A stretch of 64,000 nt of DNA from assembly GCF_009730915.1 (NCBI RefSeq), contig NC_052487.1, positions 19,274,529 through 19,338,528 on the forward strand, given 5' to 3'. Source of the DNA: Dioscorea cayenensis subsp. rotundata. Its lineage: Eukaryota; Streptophyta; Magnoliopsida; Dioscoreales; Dioscoreaceae. The notes under the pieces are model-generated. The model was not told the origin of the DNA, did not search any database, and saw only the letters and a program-made list of their open reading frames with translations. Of this stretch, positions 13,029 through 26,400 are shown one piece after another (the stretch's first letter is position 1; each line of letters opens with the position of its first letter). The position numbers and the translations under genes were made by a program.

Positions 13029-16000
13029 ATGACTATATATATATTTAAATATGATATGCCAGTCAACCTTACGCCTAAATGGACAAAACAAGTGACAAGC
13101 TTCCTTGATTTCTCAATAATGAATCAACCATGTGCTTTGTTCATTCTAATACTAGTATTAGCATGGCAATCATATTTCTGTGCAGAACTCTTCCCCAACT
13201 GCAACCCTAAAACAGCACACGAAACAGTTGCATACAGATGAACAGTAGCATCAGATGTCTTCTCAGATGCATATTTGGAATAATTTTCCACATCAGAAGC
13301 ACTGCCTTGACCACACTGACCAATACTCAAATTTCATCATGAAAAATATGGATAGTTTTTTGTTCTCAGCATCAAAGTTCCATGTGTTTATTACACATCC
13401 AAAGTTGCAAAATTTGAAGTCAGGAATAGCTTGAAATATAAGCCTGCACAAAGCACAACAAAATGAAATTTTCATAAAAAACAGAGTAAAAAGCATCAAG
13501 ATCAAGAATTATATTAAGGCAAAAAATTTTAAAAAAAATTCTTTCGATTTTGATAATTTTAGAAAAGATGAGCACTTTCTACAAAAATTATATCCACACA
13601 TAGTTTATAATCCTCATGTCATAACCTAAACTACAGATATCATTCTAGGGACTAAATAATAAAGGACGCATAAGCTAATATTTATATGCATGTGACAATT
13701 AGCCATAAAATTTTGACTTCTTCATAACAACAATCAGAAACATGGCGGGAGTACTCCACGACTATCACAGAACGCTTAATCAAGTAATCCACATTTAAAA
13801 CAGTCAACTTGAGTTGCAAAACTGACTTCAAAGATAAAGGCATGGAAGGCACCTGTTGATGGAAGCAAAACTAAGGTCAGATGGTCAGAAGGTCATAATT
13901 CCAACTCTGGAGTCATTGGAGAGGTGGACCATGACTGAACTGCTGAACACATGAATGGTTTTATAACAAACTCCTCTGGTGTCCCCCACTATCTTATGAG
14001 ACCACCAATGCTAACTGGATGATTTCTTTGGAAAAAGCAAGGAAAGACGGGAACAAGAAGTAGACAAATAAGAATCTATTTGATGTTTTGCAGATGGCAT
14101 GAGCAGGATTTATCTTTCCTCACACATCAAAGATAAGTACCTAAAGATGAAAAGTTATACTCAGGTACCATAGAACCTCCAAATTTTTTCCCAAAAAAAA
14201 TAAAAAAATAAATAATAATAGGTAATAAGCAGGTGGACGAGGAGGAGAAGAAGAAATTTGAAATAAACCTGGCATCTTAGCATGAAAACATGGACGCCTC
14301 CAGCTGCAGTTTGAATGGAAAACCAAAAGTTACTCACTCTGCAGACAACCTGAACCCACAACCAAAAGAATGAAGTTTAGAAACAGAATCAGAAGAAACT
14401 AGTGGTATTAGAGAACATAAAACAAACTAGTTTCTTTTCCTTCATCCAAAAAAGGAAACTGGTGAATTTCTATGTTTAAGGCCTACAAGAGTGAGTTCTC
14501 CTCATTACCCAAAACTAAGCAAGAAAACAATGGAGTACAAAGTTCATCAGGCGCCCATCATTTCCACAAACATATAGATATCAAGGGCTAAGGGAGGGAG
14601 TACAGGGTTTTGTTTTCACAGTGATAAGTGATGAGAGAAATGGGCTTCGTTTCACACAGCGCGCAAATCCAAGAGAATGGGGCCAAAAGCTAAAGAGGAA
14701 TCATTTGTTCTCCATCCTCTAAAAACAAAAGGCCAAAGAAAAGAGCAAACATCAGTGGGATTCTCACTCTGATCAGAGAAGCTAGGCTGTGGTTTTCCTG
14801 TACAGCAAAAACCCAAGAACAGGACTTCACAAGAAAAAGACACAAACTTTCCCCGTCTCCAAGAACAAATCAAAATTTCAATGCAAAGAGAAGGGCTTTA
14901 TATCAACATAACACTAGGCTACCACCTCACCCTATGATTGACCAGGTATGGGGTTGAAAACTTAAACAGGAAACCAATCATGCCGTTCCTTTTCTCCGCT
15001 CTTCATACTTCATATCATCATATAATAACCCACAAAGTCACAAGCCACAAGGATTATATATTAAAATACTCTTTTTATCCAGATCATGATCAGAACACCA
15101 CGCCCATGAGCCTTCTTCATTCCCTCCACTTCAGCCCAAATCCAACATGTAATAAAGAGAACAGGACCAGGAGCAGGACAAGGACAAGGGCCAGAATTAG
15201 AACTATAACATTTCATAAATTACTATTATAAATAAAAAAAACAAAGAAAAAAAAATACATTATTACCTAAAAAAAAAAACAGAGCATTTAAGGGAAAGGG
15301 TCAAAAGAGCTTTTGCAGAGAGCGGAGAGGTACATGAGCCATCAACCAAAAGCATACATCTATGGGAAAAAAGAGCAAGCAAAAGAAAAAGGAGGTGGGG
15401 TTGAGATATAAGGTGGGGAGGAGAGCCACACAAAAGGTTGGAAAAAAACAAGTGAAGGAAGAGGGCAGACTCTTTGGTGCAGGCTTTTGGGGCCCATCCC
15501 TCCTTCCCAAACACCTCTCCTTTTCCTTCCCCTCCAAAAGCCCCTCTCTCCATCTGCAATGATAGTTTGCAACCAAAATATCTGGAATCTCTGGGCCGGC
15601 CTCCTCTGCTCCTTTGGCAGATAGCCGTGGAGGCAAGCGCGCGCACACAGCCACAGACAGAGAGAGAGAGAGTACTACTACGCTTGCCCTCAAGCGCCAT
15701 TTATTTCTTTTTTTCTTAAAAAAGAAATGAGCTTTCAATGAGGAGAGACAAAGGAATGGAGCTAAGGAGGGCTGCTTTTAGCTGCTACAGTAGGAAAGGT
15801 GTGCAATATTGGGAAGGAAAGGACAGGATGATGTCAGCAAAATCCAGTGAGAAAGATCTCTGACAAAATTGAATGTGGGGTAGAGCTCAGCAACAGCAAG
15901 TTGCCAATAAGTGGCTGCCTACTCTAAGGCCCTGTTGACTAGGGGTCATTTGGGTGTTCTCCTTTCACAAAACAACAGAAGCCTCTTTCAAAGTTCATCT

Positions 16001-16972
16001 ACTTTTTATCAGCAAAAGGATTATATTAGCAGCAAGTGATTCAATCAATCTATGGTTATATTATTCTATGGGAGACTACATAACAAAAGGGGTTTACCTT
16101 ATTTATGGATGGAAAGAACTGGGTAACAGTGGATGATGCATTGATGGTGAGCTATCCCATGGAGGGCAGCAGCAGGTGGATATTGATCAGAAGATCAGAC
16201 CAAAACTGGCTGGTCCTTGGAAAAGGACTCCCTCTTTATCTCTCCATCTGTGCAATCTGAGCTCCAGGTGTCTTAACTTGAGGCCATGCATTTGTACGCT
16301 AGCACATGAGGTGCACCCTCCATGAACAGGAATATGATGCTTTTAAGCTTTTTCATTCTTGTGAAGGTTCAGGCTTCTAAAAAGTATGCTCACCTGCCAG
16401 AGTTATTGCACTAGCTGGTTGCTGCAGCAGCAGCAGCAGCAGGTCCTGCAGGTCCTGATGGGAATTACCCACTGAATTGCTCTTCTTTCAACCTGAGAAG
16501 AGAATGCAAGAATGAAATTAATATGATGCAAGAATGTCGATGATGCAAAACTTTGATAATATAAATTTCCTTGGAATTGGAAACCTTGGAAAGAAAACTG
16601 AGAAAGGTTAAGCGTGAGTCGTGACACTCTTTGTGAACTGTTAGGAGATTCCATAAAACTTCATTCTATTGAGACCAACATATCATATACAAATTTATTA
16701 TTTTTCAATACCATCTATCACAAGCTTTTCAATAGCTTGCTCGTTAAACAGCTTCACATGAAAAACACATGCTCTAAGGAAAAAGATAAGAGCATGAAAA
16801 ATTTTAAATGCCGCGCAAAGGGAATGGATGAATCCAGCCCACAAATCGCACCTAACATTAGAGGTCCAAAAGAATCAAATCCTTCATTAGAATATGGGAC
16901 TGGAGCAACAGTTACTTAGATCTCACTTTCATGGGGTTTAATGACTTCAACCAGAGAAGGAAAGACAGTTGT
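13029..16972. other. Upstream/leader region of the ATH1-like gene, no confident CDS
   Basis: About 3.9 kb without a supported coding region. BELL genes often have long spliced 5' leaders, so parts may be transcribed on the minus strand. The 15260-15730 stretch is purine/pyrimidine-asymmetric and produces several overlapping low-complexity open frames that I do not believe. A GA run sits at about 15656-15671 and a CAG run at about 16421-16443. From about 16565 onward the sequence is homologous to the downstream flank of the CoA carrier gene (about 23025-23437). Confidence 0.5.
16394..16492 (-). other. Possible spliced leader exon
   Basis: On the minus strand this 99-bp segment is bounded by a good acceptor (CTTCTCAG) and a good donor (GCAG followed by GTGAGC), and it contains the CTG run. 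It could be a non-coding 5' exon of the ATH1-like gene. Only the two splice-like borders support it; no start codon or domain is seen. Confidence 0.25.
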
Positions 16973-17899
16973 CTACTTTGTCTCTTCTCTAACCACTGGT
17001 GTGGCCACTTCACCTTCAGAGCGAACCTTGAGCCACAACTTCATCACATCATAAACTGTAAATCCAATTGTCACTGATGGCACAACCTACACAAAAATTA
17101 TGTTCTTCAGATGCAAAAGTGAAATTTAAGAGATACAATAAAAGGTGTAGGTCATTACGCACCAAATATTTGGGTGAACATACAGTACCTTCAAGTTAGT
17201 ACAATACAGTAGGTGGCCTAATTTAGAAATAGCAGTCATGATTGTGGCTCGTTTCCAGTCATCAAACTAAGATGCCCTGGTAACTGACAATTTCTATGTT
17301 GTCATTCATTAAAATCCACTAAAGCTACGCATGAATATGGCTAAGCTTTTAATTCCAAGGACGGCTATACAAGAGGTGTTTTCCCACCATAAGACAACAA
17401 GGGAAAATGCTCTTTTATTACCCTTATATCAGTTAATTACCAGTTACAAAATATGCATGTGTTCTTGCACACAAGTATAATCATCTAATCATCAAGGTGT
17501 GCAAATACCTGCAGTGTTCTTTAGTGTTTTTATCCTACTGATTTGAAACAATTAAGACAGGGCTTCCATAAAGTTCCCTTAATGTTCTGACGCTGAAAGA
17601 GCTTCTACCTGAAGATGGTGTTTCTCCTTTTATCAATCAAACACACTGCTCCAATTTTTCTTATGCTGTCACATGGGAGTGGAGCCAATAATTGAGCATT
17701 GGTAAGATACCTGCATTTTGTCATTCAATAACATCAAGCAGGTAGGCTATTGTCTGGCCTAATAAACCAGCAACAGAGCGACACGCAAGCTGCACGGTGA
17801 TACTCTTTTTCTGTAAAACATATGAACCAGAATATGGGCAGATTCCATATAAGGACGGACCTGAAAAATAATTAGCATTAGATATATAGATTTATAGAA

Positions 17900-18103
17900 A
17901 ATTATCTAGCAAAGAATCCTTTGCCACAAAGAAGATAATGATAAGGTATGCAAACTAGGTTTAATAAAAAAACCAAAGATCCCGGAAGATATATTCAATT
18001 ATGCTCCACACCTGTCTTAGTAATTAAAGAGAATAGAGTAGCACAATACCCAAAAAAGAAGAAGAAAAAGAAGAAGAAAAAAACACCAGTAAGTTTTACC
18101 ACA

Positions 18104-18135
<32 letters not shown>

Positions 18136-19120
18136 AAAAGAGGTTAAAAATTAAGATCAAATGAGCAAATGAGCAAATGAGCAACCATATATTTTAACTG
18201 CACAACTAAGAACCTTTAGCGAAAAGAAACAAGCTCATAAAAAGACTCTACAAAGTAATAGAGCTGAAAAAAGCAAATTGAGAAATTAATGGAACTCCCT
18301 TTGAAAAAAAGAAACCTCAAGTTTTTGCATAATCATCATCCATATGCATGAAAGAAGAGAGTAAACCCCATGAAGTTTCTATAGCTCATTATTCCATCTT
18401 TAAGAACTAGTTTCATTGTACTTTCTCAAGCTATTCAACATGGTATATCAACTTCAGCTTAAGATCACATACTGATTAGTGAAATAAGAGAGTGATCCCA
18501 AAAATTGCTATAGCTCAATCTCATGCTTCTATCTTTAATAGCTAGATTCATCACATTTTTTCCCAAGCTACCACTAACTTAGGATTATTTTTTTAATCCC
18601 TTTATCAAAATCTTAAGTCTTTCACTATTTATCACTCTTAACCTGCACCTGATTTATGCCATGCATCTCATATCAACACACAAAAACAAAAGTTTATTTA
18701 CTGGCTGCTGTTACCATTAACGGGCAAATAATCTAAAGGGGAAAGGCCTGGCACATGGGTTAGGCAAGGAAAGGTGGAGGACACGAGCAGATTTGCAAGA
18801 AAGCATGGGTCAAATTTACCAGTGTTTTAGTGGGTGCCATAATCATTTGACATTGTCTTCCCACTTACCATGGGCAGTTAATGGGTAGCAGCATAATCAA
18901 AAAGTTCTTTATTTTTTAACTAATATATAGATAATAATCAGTATGATAAAATTTTTGGTGTTATATAAATGGAAATTTAAATTAATTTAGATTTTTTTTA
19001 ATTTTCAACCAAAAAATCAATTCATCATGCATAATGCAAGGAGGAAAAAAATATGGTTGTATTTAAAAAATGGTATTATATAATTATTGAAATTCAATTA
19101 GTACATTTAAGGTTTACTTG

Positions 19121-19159
<39 letters not shown>

Positions 19160-19990
19160 TTAATTCCACAAAAACACAGAGTCAATTATGAATTTGAGTT
19201 AATCCAATTAATAAGAATTATTTTATTCAATTATACTAATAATAAAAATAAATATTTTTGCATTGTTAAAAAGACTTTGAAAAAATATTTTTAAAAAGTG
19301 TTATTTTGGCCATTTACCCATTTGTTTTTCAAGGTTTGAGAATCCTATAAGGGGTGGACTTAAATAAAGATTCAAATTCAAAAGCACTTATTTAAATAAC
19401 CCAATCTCTACCACTTGGACTAACCTCATTGGTTAGCAAGTGTTTTTTTACTAGCAGTCACTTGACCATTTAAAAAAATGGGTGCCCCTAATTTTTGCTA
19501 AAAAGCTAAAACCCCTATACTCTCCACCTGCGCTTTATCAATGGGGTCACATTTTGCCACGTTTCTACACAACAAAATGGAGGCAGTGGCACTAATAAGG
19601 AGACCATTCCAAGTAGACATATGACATCGACATGAAAGAATAGTATTAATCACAAGTCATAGTCTTAACCACTTCTATAATAGGAGAGCAAGTCAAACAA
19701 ATCAAAGATTAGGACTTGAATATGTGACTTGTCCATATTTCTCAAAAAAGAAAAAAAAATCTTTATCTTGTGCTACCTCTTGCATCACTAAAACCCAGAG
19801 TAAGATTTTATTTTTCTTTTTTCTATTTTTTTTTTTGTGATAAATGACTTAGGAGTAAAATTTCTACTATCATGACTAGATTTTGTAGAATTAATCCTAT
19901 AATCCATACTATCAATTATCAAATAGTTTATTATCCAATATCCACAAATAACATTATAAAATAAAAATATAAGAAAGAATGCCCATTAAG
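17900..19990. other. Enlarged intron-like interior of the pseudogene
   Basis: About 2 kb of AT-rich sequence lies between the exon 5 and exon 4 blocks of the decayed carrier; the matching intron of the intact gene is under 0.4 kb. No coding region was recognised. It holds homopurine runs (18057-18140) and a (TA)n tract at 19126-19158. Much of it is probably inserted DNA whose borders I cannot define. Confidence 0.45.
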
Positions 19991-20171
19991 AAAGGGGGAA
20001 GAGTAACATACCACCAACGCCCTATAAAAACCTCTTTTCCATTTTGTTTAAAGAGCTTTGAAATACAATCAAATGCTCCTCCATAAATGTTTAAAATTTG
20101 GGATGAGAAATAATAAGAAATAAAGGAAAGGAAAGAAGAAAAGAATAATATTTACCAAGTTCAAGAACTGA

Positions 20172-20227
20172 TCCTCTTATATGAGGAAAAGCGAGTACTG
20201 ATCCTCTTATATGAGGAAAAGCGAGTA
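20172..20227. repeat. 36-bp tandem duplication inside pseudo-exon
   Basis: The block around ACTGATCCTCTTATATGAGG followed by AAAAGCGAGTA occurs twice back to back. It corresponds to the carrier exon 3 region encoding the [11 protein letters not shown] segment, so it disrupts the duplicate gene. Confidence 0.8.
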
Positions 20228-21977
20228 TTATTCATTCTAGAGCATTCTTCATAAGCCATATGATAAAAATATGAGACAATTTGAGCAACACCGACTCCAT
20301 TTTCCCTGAAATGGAAAATATTATGCAGATCTTAAATTTGTTACTCGAAGAAATCTTAAAGAAAACAAGTAGCAAAGTTAAACCCCATTAAACCTTCTGC
20401 CTTGACAATTTAATGAATTTATGGGAAGGAACCAAATAACTGTGCACCATGAAACTCTGCTCTTCTAGCCTGCCAAAACACAATCGATAAAATTTGAACA
20501 AGTGAATTATCCACATATTGAATTTCAACATATTGGATATGCTACAGAAGCGAAGGCCAGAATAAAATACTAATCCTATGATGGACTGTGTCTCAATTCA
20601 CGTTTTAAATGCTCTGCTCTTATGAACTTCATATATACATAACACTGTATTATTCTAGTACCCATTAGCAAAGTCAGGAATGCAACTTAAGTTCTAGTAC
20701 CAGCTTAAGTCCTAGTATCAATTATCATAAAATCTGAGTATCATGGTCCAGAAAGTTTCTATGTTTGCACTGAGAGTACAATAATAGCCATTCCGTATTA
20801 TCTTTCAACAGATGGTGTATGGTATTATGAAGAAATGATCAAGTGCAACAACATTTATAAAATTTTGCAGAACCAACCACCGGTCAAAGCTTCCAAAACA
20901 GCCCTCACATTAGCTGCACTTTCAAGTTTTTTTTTTTGGTTTGACATTATGTACAAGCCACCTCACACACACTTTAAATCCTCAACCATGTTTTGAAAAG
21001 GAGTCAAACTCTCGACTTTCTGCATGGGAGTTACCACCAGACTATTGTGGCGATGGTCATTTTCAAGAACTACAACATTAAACCTGGACAAAATTATTCA
21101 CAACAGATTGAACTTCTTTTCTTGCATTCAATCAATTCTCATCCTATACTAACAATCAAGAAATGTTAATCTACGTTTAACTTTGAACCTGGAAAATTTG
21201 AATCAAGAATCTTCACAGACACCAGAATTACATGATTTTCAAGATCAGTAATTAAAAAAAAAAATCAAACAAATAGAATCCCAAGTCATGTCCTTAGATC
21301 TATTCGAATTATGATCTTGTTCGTACACTAATAAAATCATCAGATTCAAGAAAACTGCTTTTCTTGCATCAATCCATCTACATATAAAAAACTTCAATTC
21401 AAGAATCTAAAACTTAAAACCAGCATTACAAGTTTCCAAGAACACCAACCAAATTCCAAACAAACAAAACCCCCAAACAGACCAGCTCAAGCCTAAATAA
21501 AAACCAATTAAAAAAAAAAAAGTATAACAACTCCAATAGAAAGAAAGAAACCCTAGAAAATAGACAGAAGGAACTCAAAGCACAGAAATCACAAAATCAA
21601 CACCCATAAATCAAAACGAGAGGAACTACCTGAAAACGGAACTCGACAAGCATGGAGTCCTCATTGATGTCACGAAGGGGCTCTTCTTCCTCTCTTTCGA
21701 TCTCTATCCACCCCTTCCGCCATTGTTATCAAGAAGAAGCAAAGGAGAAAGGGAGAGAAGAAGAGAGAAACGTAGAACGGGAACGATCGAATACGAGTCT
21801 ACGAGAGCTACAGGGGTATTTTGGGAAGAGAGACGTTGAGATCTTGAGGACGTGGAATGACCTGGAAGCGTTTGAGATTTTTAAATATTTTAAAATATAA
21901 GGGGGCCTTTGAGATATTTTTTTTAATTTTTAAAAATTAAAGTGAGTGAGTTCAGAAAAGTTTTACATCATGACCTT

Positions 21978-21995
21978 TTTATTTATTTATTTATT

Positions 21996-22043
<48 letters not shown>

Positions 22044-22044
22044 T
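21978..22044. repeat. (ATTT)n(ATT)n compound microsatellite
   Basis: About eight ATTT units pass directly into about thirteen ATT units, in non-coding DNA between the pseudogene start and the LINE fragment. Confidence 0.9.
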
Positions 22045-22244
22045 TTACAAATGACAACAAGTGCTCCAAAAAGAAATTACGCACATGTATAAGTTTGAAG
22101 TAAACTGGGATTTGGGATTCGATATGTTAAAAAAAAAAAACTCAGTGCTAATGAGTCAAAAAGCTGTTAACCCCAGCGCACTCATTTTATTCAATATTAT
22201 TTTGTTTAATTAAGTTTTTATATAATAATCAATTTTTTTTAAGG

Positions 22245-22915
22245 TAAAGATAGATAAACCATATATTTATTGAAAAAAAAAAATGAGCAACAGTACAAAA
22301 GTAAAATCCTCTCATCAGAAGTGAGGGGAACAACATACATAAAAGGAAAATAGTCAAATACAAGAAAAAGCTAAAAATGATAGGAGGTCTAGAAAGGCGG
22401 AAGACACCAGCATGCATCTCAGGCCTGACTAAACGAGAGGAGGAGCAACTACTCCTGAGCTAAACCATGAGCAGGGTCGGTCGCCAGCAGGATCAGATTT
22501 TTTGGCGCTAAGAAAATTGAGAAAGCGCTTAATTTTCTGCGAAGCTTCATTGAGTGAAAGTTGATGCCTATCAGCAGCTGTTGAAAACCAAGAGAGAAGC
22601 ATATTAGCAACTTTAAAAATAATATTAAAGTGTGGCAAAGCATTAAATTGGAAAATACGAGTGTTTCTTTCGATCCAGATATTCCAAATGATAGCACGGG
22701 AAACAAGATCCCAGAGGATTCGAAGTTGAGGGTTGAAATTGGGAATACATTTGGACCACAGAGAAGGGATAGATTGGGGGAGGGAGTTTGAATCTAGTAC
22801 ATAAAGAAAGAATGCCCCGTAAATAGAATAGAAACCGATAAACCCCGTAAATAGCATCAACACTTAACCATACTTCAAGAATGCCAATGATGCATACCTC
22901 CACGCATGATGAAAA
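22245..22915 (-). mobile_element. 5'-truncated LINE (L1-type), C-terminal ORF2 remnant
   Basis: Minus-strand frames at 22429-22903 carry the motif WNIWIERNTRIF, typical of the zinc-binding region at the C-terminus of plant LINE reverse transcriptases. A long basic tail follows. The coding sequence is broken by frame changes. The 3' end on this strand is A/T-rich with an A run at about 22231-22238, as for a retrotransposed copy. I found no convincing target duplication, so the 5' border near 22.9 kb is approximate. Confidence 0.75.
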
Positions 22916-23436
22916 TGAGAGAAGGACGGAGGAGATTAGAATTTATAGAGCGTAGACACCATTAGATGTTGATCCAATGACTCTTGTGAATATCTGTCGA
23001 TAACACGGGGTCTCAATAATATGTGTTTCCTTGGAATAGGAAACCTCGGAAAGATAATGGAGAAAGAAACATTCATACAGATGTGCCTTCAATGTGAAAT
23101 TTCCTAGTCATCAGATACATGAGCTCTTGCTCTGTTAGAAAATTTCATAAAATATGGACGCTGAGTAAAAAGATAGAATATTTCTTTTCTTTTTTTCCTT
23201 CTTGATCCCTCGCAAGTACATGTGCCAAGCTTTTCAATGGCTTATTGAACAACTTTACATGAAAAATGTATGCTCTAAGCAAAAAGGCAGAGCATGAAAA
23301 TTTTCAATGCTGTACAGAGTGAATGGATGAATACCGTTCATGAATTACACCTAACATTAGAGTTCCAAAAGAATCAAATTCTTCATTAGCATATATGGGA
23401 CTGGAGTAACACCTGCTCAGACCTCAGTTTATGATT

Positions 23437-26400
23437 TTAACCAGAGTGAAGGGAAGACAGTTGACCGCTTGTTTCTTCTCTAACCACCTGAGCGGCAACT
23501 TCCTCTCGAGAGGGAACCTTGAGCCATGACTTCATCACATCATAAACTGTAAATCCAATTGCCACTGAAGGCACAACCTAAACAAAAGCAAGAATACAAA
23601 ATTTTGAGATACCATAAAAAGGCTGGGTCATGATGCACCAATGTTTGGGTGAACATGCAGTATCCTCAAGCTAGTACAATGTATAGGTGGACTAATTTTG
23701 AAATAGCAATCATTATTGTGGTTTCAGTACCGGTCATCTAACTAAGCTACCGTGGAAAGTGACAATATCAAATGCCATTCTGTGCTGTGTCATTCATTAA
23801 AAATTCACTAAGTTATTTATGTCCATAGACATGACTATGTTGATTCAAATCAGCAAGCTATATGTGGCCCTAAAATCAGTTGATTAACAAAACACAATAC
23901 GCTGGTGTGTGCACATATACCGATATCCATACAGTACTCTTTAGAATTTTTCTCCTTACTTTAGCAAAGACAACTCACCTTCAGATAGTTGATACTCAAC
24001 CCTGAAAATAGTTGCCTCCATCCTTGATTTTGAACAATTGAAACAAAGCTTTCATAAGTTCCCTTTGTCAGTCCATGTTCTGATGCTGAAAGAGCTTCAA
24101 CCTGAAGATGATTTTTTTTTTCTTTATATCAATTAAACATGCTCCTCCATTTTTTGAATGATGGAACCAATAATTGACCATCGACAAGATACCTGCATTT
24201 GTCGCCTAATAACATCAAGAGGGTAGGTCATTGTCTGGCCTATTAAACCAGCAACAGATCCACATGCAAGCTTCACGATAATATCCTTTTTGTGCTTTTC
24301 TGGAACATGAGACTTCATCTCCTCATAAAAGTAAAACTTCAAACCAGAATATGGGAAAATTCCATATAAAGATGGACCTGAAAAAAGAATTAGGATTAGA
24401 TTTATAGAAAGTTATCTAGGGAAGAATCTTTTGAAACAAAAGATATAATGACAAGGTATGTATAAGGTTTATGAGAAATAAAAGTACAGAAGATGCATCC
24501 AATTATGCCTACATTTGTTTTAATGACATGAAAGGACGGCATTGATCACAAGTCACAGTATTCAGCTACTTCCTGAACAACAAAAGCCTATATCAAGACT
24601 TCTACTATCAGTTATAGATTGTGAAGAAGTAACCCTATTATTCATACCATCAGATAGCTTCTTATCCCCAAATAACATCATACATGAAAAATAAATATAT
24701 AAGAAAGAAGTAAGAAAAGCAAATGGTAGAAGTTTACTTACCAACACCCCTATAGAGGCCTCTTACTCCATGTTGTTTAAAGATCTTTGAAATACAATCA
24801 AATATTCCTCTATAAATGATCCCAGGTTGGGATAAACCTTGGGCTCTCAACTTGGGTGTTTCAACAACCTGCACAATTAGATATAATAAGAATTCTTCTT
24901 CCAAAATTTAATTTGCACCAAAGCAAAAACACATTATACTTTTGTTCCAAATAAAGCATAGATGCTAAATATTTTGAAAATTTAAGATATCGGTGCATGA
25001 AACTTTTTACCAGAAAATTACAATCATCAGCTATAAAAAGTAGAGATTGATAAGAAGTTTACATGCATTGGGAGAGATAAGTCAAAAACACAAAAACAGA
25101 AACATAAAAGAAAAGGACAATCTTTACCTGAAAAGCCAATTTGGTACGAACTAAATCAAGAGGATAGGTGAAAATGACTGCAGTTCCACCAGCGATAGAA
25201 CCTGAAACAAGATCAAGAACTGGCCCTCTTCCTATATTAGGAAAAGCAAGTATTATCCACCTGCGGTATTCTTCATAAGCCATGTAGTGCAAAGCTGCAT
25301 AAGGAACAATTCGAGCAACACTAGCTCCATTTCCCCTGAAATAGAACATATTGCACAGATCATTGAATTGTTAGTGGAAGAAGTCTTCAAGAATCAGCAC
25401 AACATCAAACTGCTGAAACAGAAAAATAAGTAGCACAATTCTACCTGTAAAACCCCATTAAGCCTTCTGTCTTGGCAATCTTTTGGAAGGAACCAAATAA
25501 CCCAGCAGTCCGAAATTCTGCTCTTCTAGTCTGCCAAAGAAAAAAAAAACTCATAAGCAAGTGAATTGCCCACATATTAATCTCAACAAATTGGATAACT
25601 GTAGAATTGAAGGCCAGCATATTAATAGTAATCCAAATCTGGATTATGTCTCTATGCAAGTTTTAAACAATATGCTCTACTCTGCTCTTATGAGCTTCAT
25701 ACATACATAACACAGTAGTATGCCATTAACATTGGCAAAGTCAGGAATGCAGCTTAGGTTCTACTACAATATCAGCTCAAATCCTAATTTTAATTATCAT
25801 AAAATCTGAGTATCATGATCAAAACAGTTGCTATTTTTGCATACAACTGAGATTATACAGAGTATACATAAAGAAAAGGAAGAATTATTACTTTATCAAC
25901 GATCTTTTCATGACAGTGAACAAGACCAATGGTATCCAACAGACAATGTTGCTTAAATACCACCAGCCTCAAGATCTTTAATTATTTGGTTCTCCTGTTT
26001 CAATAATATCTTCACTTTCTTTGAGTTTTAGTCACTCATTCTTATCGTTTAGCTGCCAGTGTATGATAGCTATATGACTTTATGAAAGAATCATCAAATG
26101 CAACACAGCATTTATAAAAGTTGGCTAAAAATGTATTCCCAATTTTGATAAATATAAAAATTACAAAAAGAAAATCTGACGTTTCTCATATACTGGTGCA
26201 ATTAGGATAGGTCGTACAGGAATGTAATGATAATATTTCTCACGACATTCAAGTTAACAATATGAAAAGTTGATTTTGTGGATCACTACCAAATCGCCTG
26301 CTTATAATTCTTATCAGTTAAGAGATTTTAGAACATTCCCTGGAGGGGATTACTATGACAACGTCAACCTTTTCCTCTCATTGGACTTGCAATAAAATCT

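Larger units (their letters stand above)
16973..21723 (-). pseudogene. Decayed duplicate of mitochondrial CoA carrier
   Basis: Exon-sized blocks match, in the same order, the intact carrier gene at 23437-27339. The exon 7 block at 16973-17086 reads [16 protein letters not shown] and then stops early (TAG). The exon 6 block at about 17530-17614 has in-frame stops and lacks its end. The exon 5 block at about 17710-17865 has lost its middle. The exon 4 block lies at about 20000-20090. The exon 3 block at about 20160-20310 carries an internal 36-bp tandem duplication. The exon 1 block ends at the ATG at 21723 and begins MAEGVD, then has a frame change and stops. An exon 2 block is at best vestigial (about 20400-20470). 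Homology continues into the 3' flank, so this was a segmental genomic duplication with introns, not a processed copy. Confidence 0.88.

Noticed and set aside
15263..15738. Overlapping open frames of up to 145 codons on the minus strand
   Set aside because: Low-complexity Ser/Leu/Phe-rich translations in several overlapping frames, caused by purine/pyrimidine asymmetry. No domain and no conserved start.
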